A model generated the notes under the pieces. It was given only the letters and a program-made list of their open reading frames with translations. It was not told where the DNA came from and ran no database searches. Position numbers and translations under genes: made by a program. This document shows, one piece after another, positions 63,569-64,000 of a stretch of DNA of 64,000 bases. The stretch covers positions 1 through 64,000 of the forward strand of contig NZ_JAKVIO010000003.1 of the NCBI RefSeq assembly GCF_022601895.1, read 5' to 3'. The first letter of the stretch is position 1. Each line of letters opens with the position of its first letter. The DNA comes from Sphingomonas sp. LaA6.9 (lineage in GTDB: Bacteria; Pseudomonadota; Alphaproteobacteria; Sphingomonadales; Sphingomonadaceae).

Positions 63569-64000
63569 TCTGCCCGATCCGGTGAACCTTGCGGTTCCCG
63601 CGTTCATTGCGCTGGTGCTTGTCGAGATGCTCGCCGCACGCATCCGCGGACGGCATCGCTACGATCCCAAGGATACGCTGACCTCGCTCTCGCTGGGGCT
63701 AGGCAGTACGATCGCGGGCGTGCTCAGCGCGGGCGCAGTGATTGGCATGGCCTGGTGGTTCTGGAACCATCGGTTGTTCGACATCCCCTATGTCTGGTGG
63801 GCATGGGGCCTGTGCTTCGTGCTCGACGACCTGGCCTATTACGCTTTTCATCGCTCGGCGCACCGCGTCCGCTGGTTCTGGGCGAGCCATGTCATCCATC
63901 ATTCGAGCCAGCATTATAATCTTTCAACCGCGCTGCGGCAGACCTGGACAGGCTTCCTCAGCCTTGCCTTCATCTTTCGCCTGCCGTTGTTTCTGATCGG
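63561..64000 (+). CDS. sterol desaturase/fatty acid hydroxylase family protein, 3' end cut by window edge
   Basis: The frame from the ATG at 63561 stays open to the end, giving 146 residues without a stop. After two hydrophobic segments it has the first histidine clusters of the family, YAFHRSAHRVRWFW and SHVIHHSSQHYNLS, typical of sterol desaturase-like di-iron hydroxylases. The remaining part, including the last His cluster, is outside the window. It may act on a lipid, carotenoid or hopanoid. Confidence 0.88.
   Translation, partial: MPDLPDPVNLAVPAFIALVLVEMLAARIRGRHRYDPKDTLTSLSLGLGSTIAGVLSAGAVIGMAWWFWNHRLFDIPYVWWAWGLCFVLDDLAYYAFHRSAHRVRWFWASHVIHHSSQHYNLSTALRQTWTGFLSLAFIFRLPLFLI

Overview
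This is a GC-rich (roughly 64-66%) bacterial chromosome segment with dense gene packing and many 1-4 base stop/start overlaps. The gene content points to an alphaproteobacterium of the order Sphingomonadales. The evidence is a crtY-crtI-crtB cluster with crtZ, a DUF1153/SciP cell-cycle protein, a thioredoxin-TPR protein (CnoX) that keeps a WCGPC active site, the order serC-serA-hisZ-purA, and alphaproteobacterial extragenic repeats. A Sphingopyxis- or Sphingomonas-like genus is my guess; the sequence alone does not fix it. I see no prophage, insertion sequence, CRISPR array or rRNA. There is one tRNA, tRNA-Gly(GCC).

Layout. 1-6.5 kb: a partial DUF808 membrane protein, then a coupled run crtY-crtI-LOG-crtB-macrodomain that meets a reverse pair, crtZ plus a small membrane protein; together these convert GGPP to zeaxanthin-type carotenoids, with no GGPP synthase in view. 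6.5-15.3 kb: sucC, etfB-etfA with a clear terminator, an alpha/beta hydrolase, oligopeptidase B plus a thioesterase, aminopeptidase P and an ABM protein. A perfect 34-base palindrome lies between sucC and etfB. 15.3-23.5 kb: a sigma-54 (NtrC-type) response regulator and its kinase, divergent from an exporter operon. The exporter operon has a textbook -24/-12 promoter, a 55-residue exported peptide, a HlyD/MacA-type adaptor, an ABC ATPase, a periplasmic RidA-like protein and an 833-residue MacB/FtsX-type permease. Three TGTCCG-N4-CGGACA dyads mark the locus. I consider this the most interesting unit in the window.

23.5-34.5 kb: merC behind a Zur-like dyad, tRNA-Gly, a cnoX-LON domain-Trm112 operon, a DUF445 protein, an RND pump with its adaptor, two GlsB/YeaQ proteins, a SIMPL protein and sciP. 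34.5-42.2 kb: mnmA, phzF, a CDF metal exporter, pdxH, dnaJ, brkB/yihY, fabI, aroC and an Ala/Pro-rich exported protein. 42.2-49.0 kb, all reverse: an FMN reductase, a methyltransferase, purA, hisZ, serA and serC (amino acid and purine biosynthesis).

49.2-64.0 kb: an extensin-like lipoprotein, a second LOG protein, a GNAT, a membrane cytochrome c, pheA, an S1/P1 nuclease, an isoaspartyl peptidase, an MHS-type MFS transporter with an unusual insert, two tandem acyltransferase-3 proteins, ispG with three coupled genes (an EamA transporter, a GT-A-like protein, a GNAT), a DUF442/TIGR01244 phosphatase-like protein, a small membrane protein and a sterol-desaturase-family hydroxylase cut by the window edge. 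IspG feeds the isoprenoid pathway that supplies the carotenoid genes at the other end. No computation or database search was run; gene names rest on motifs, length and context.
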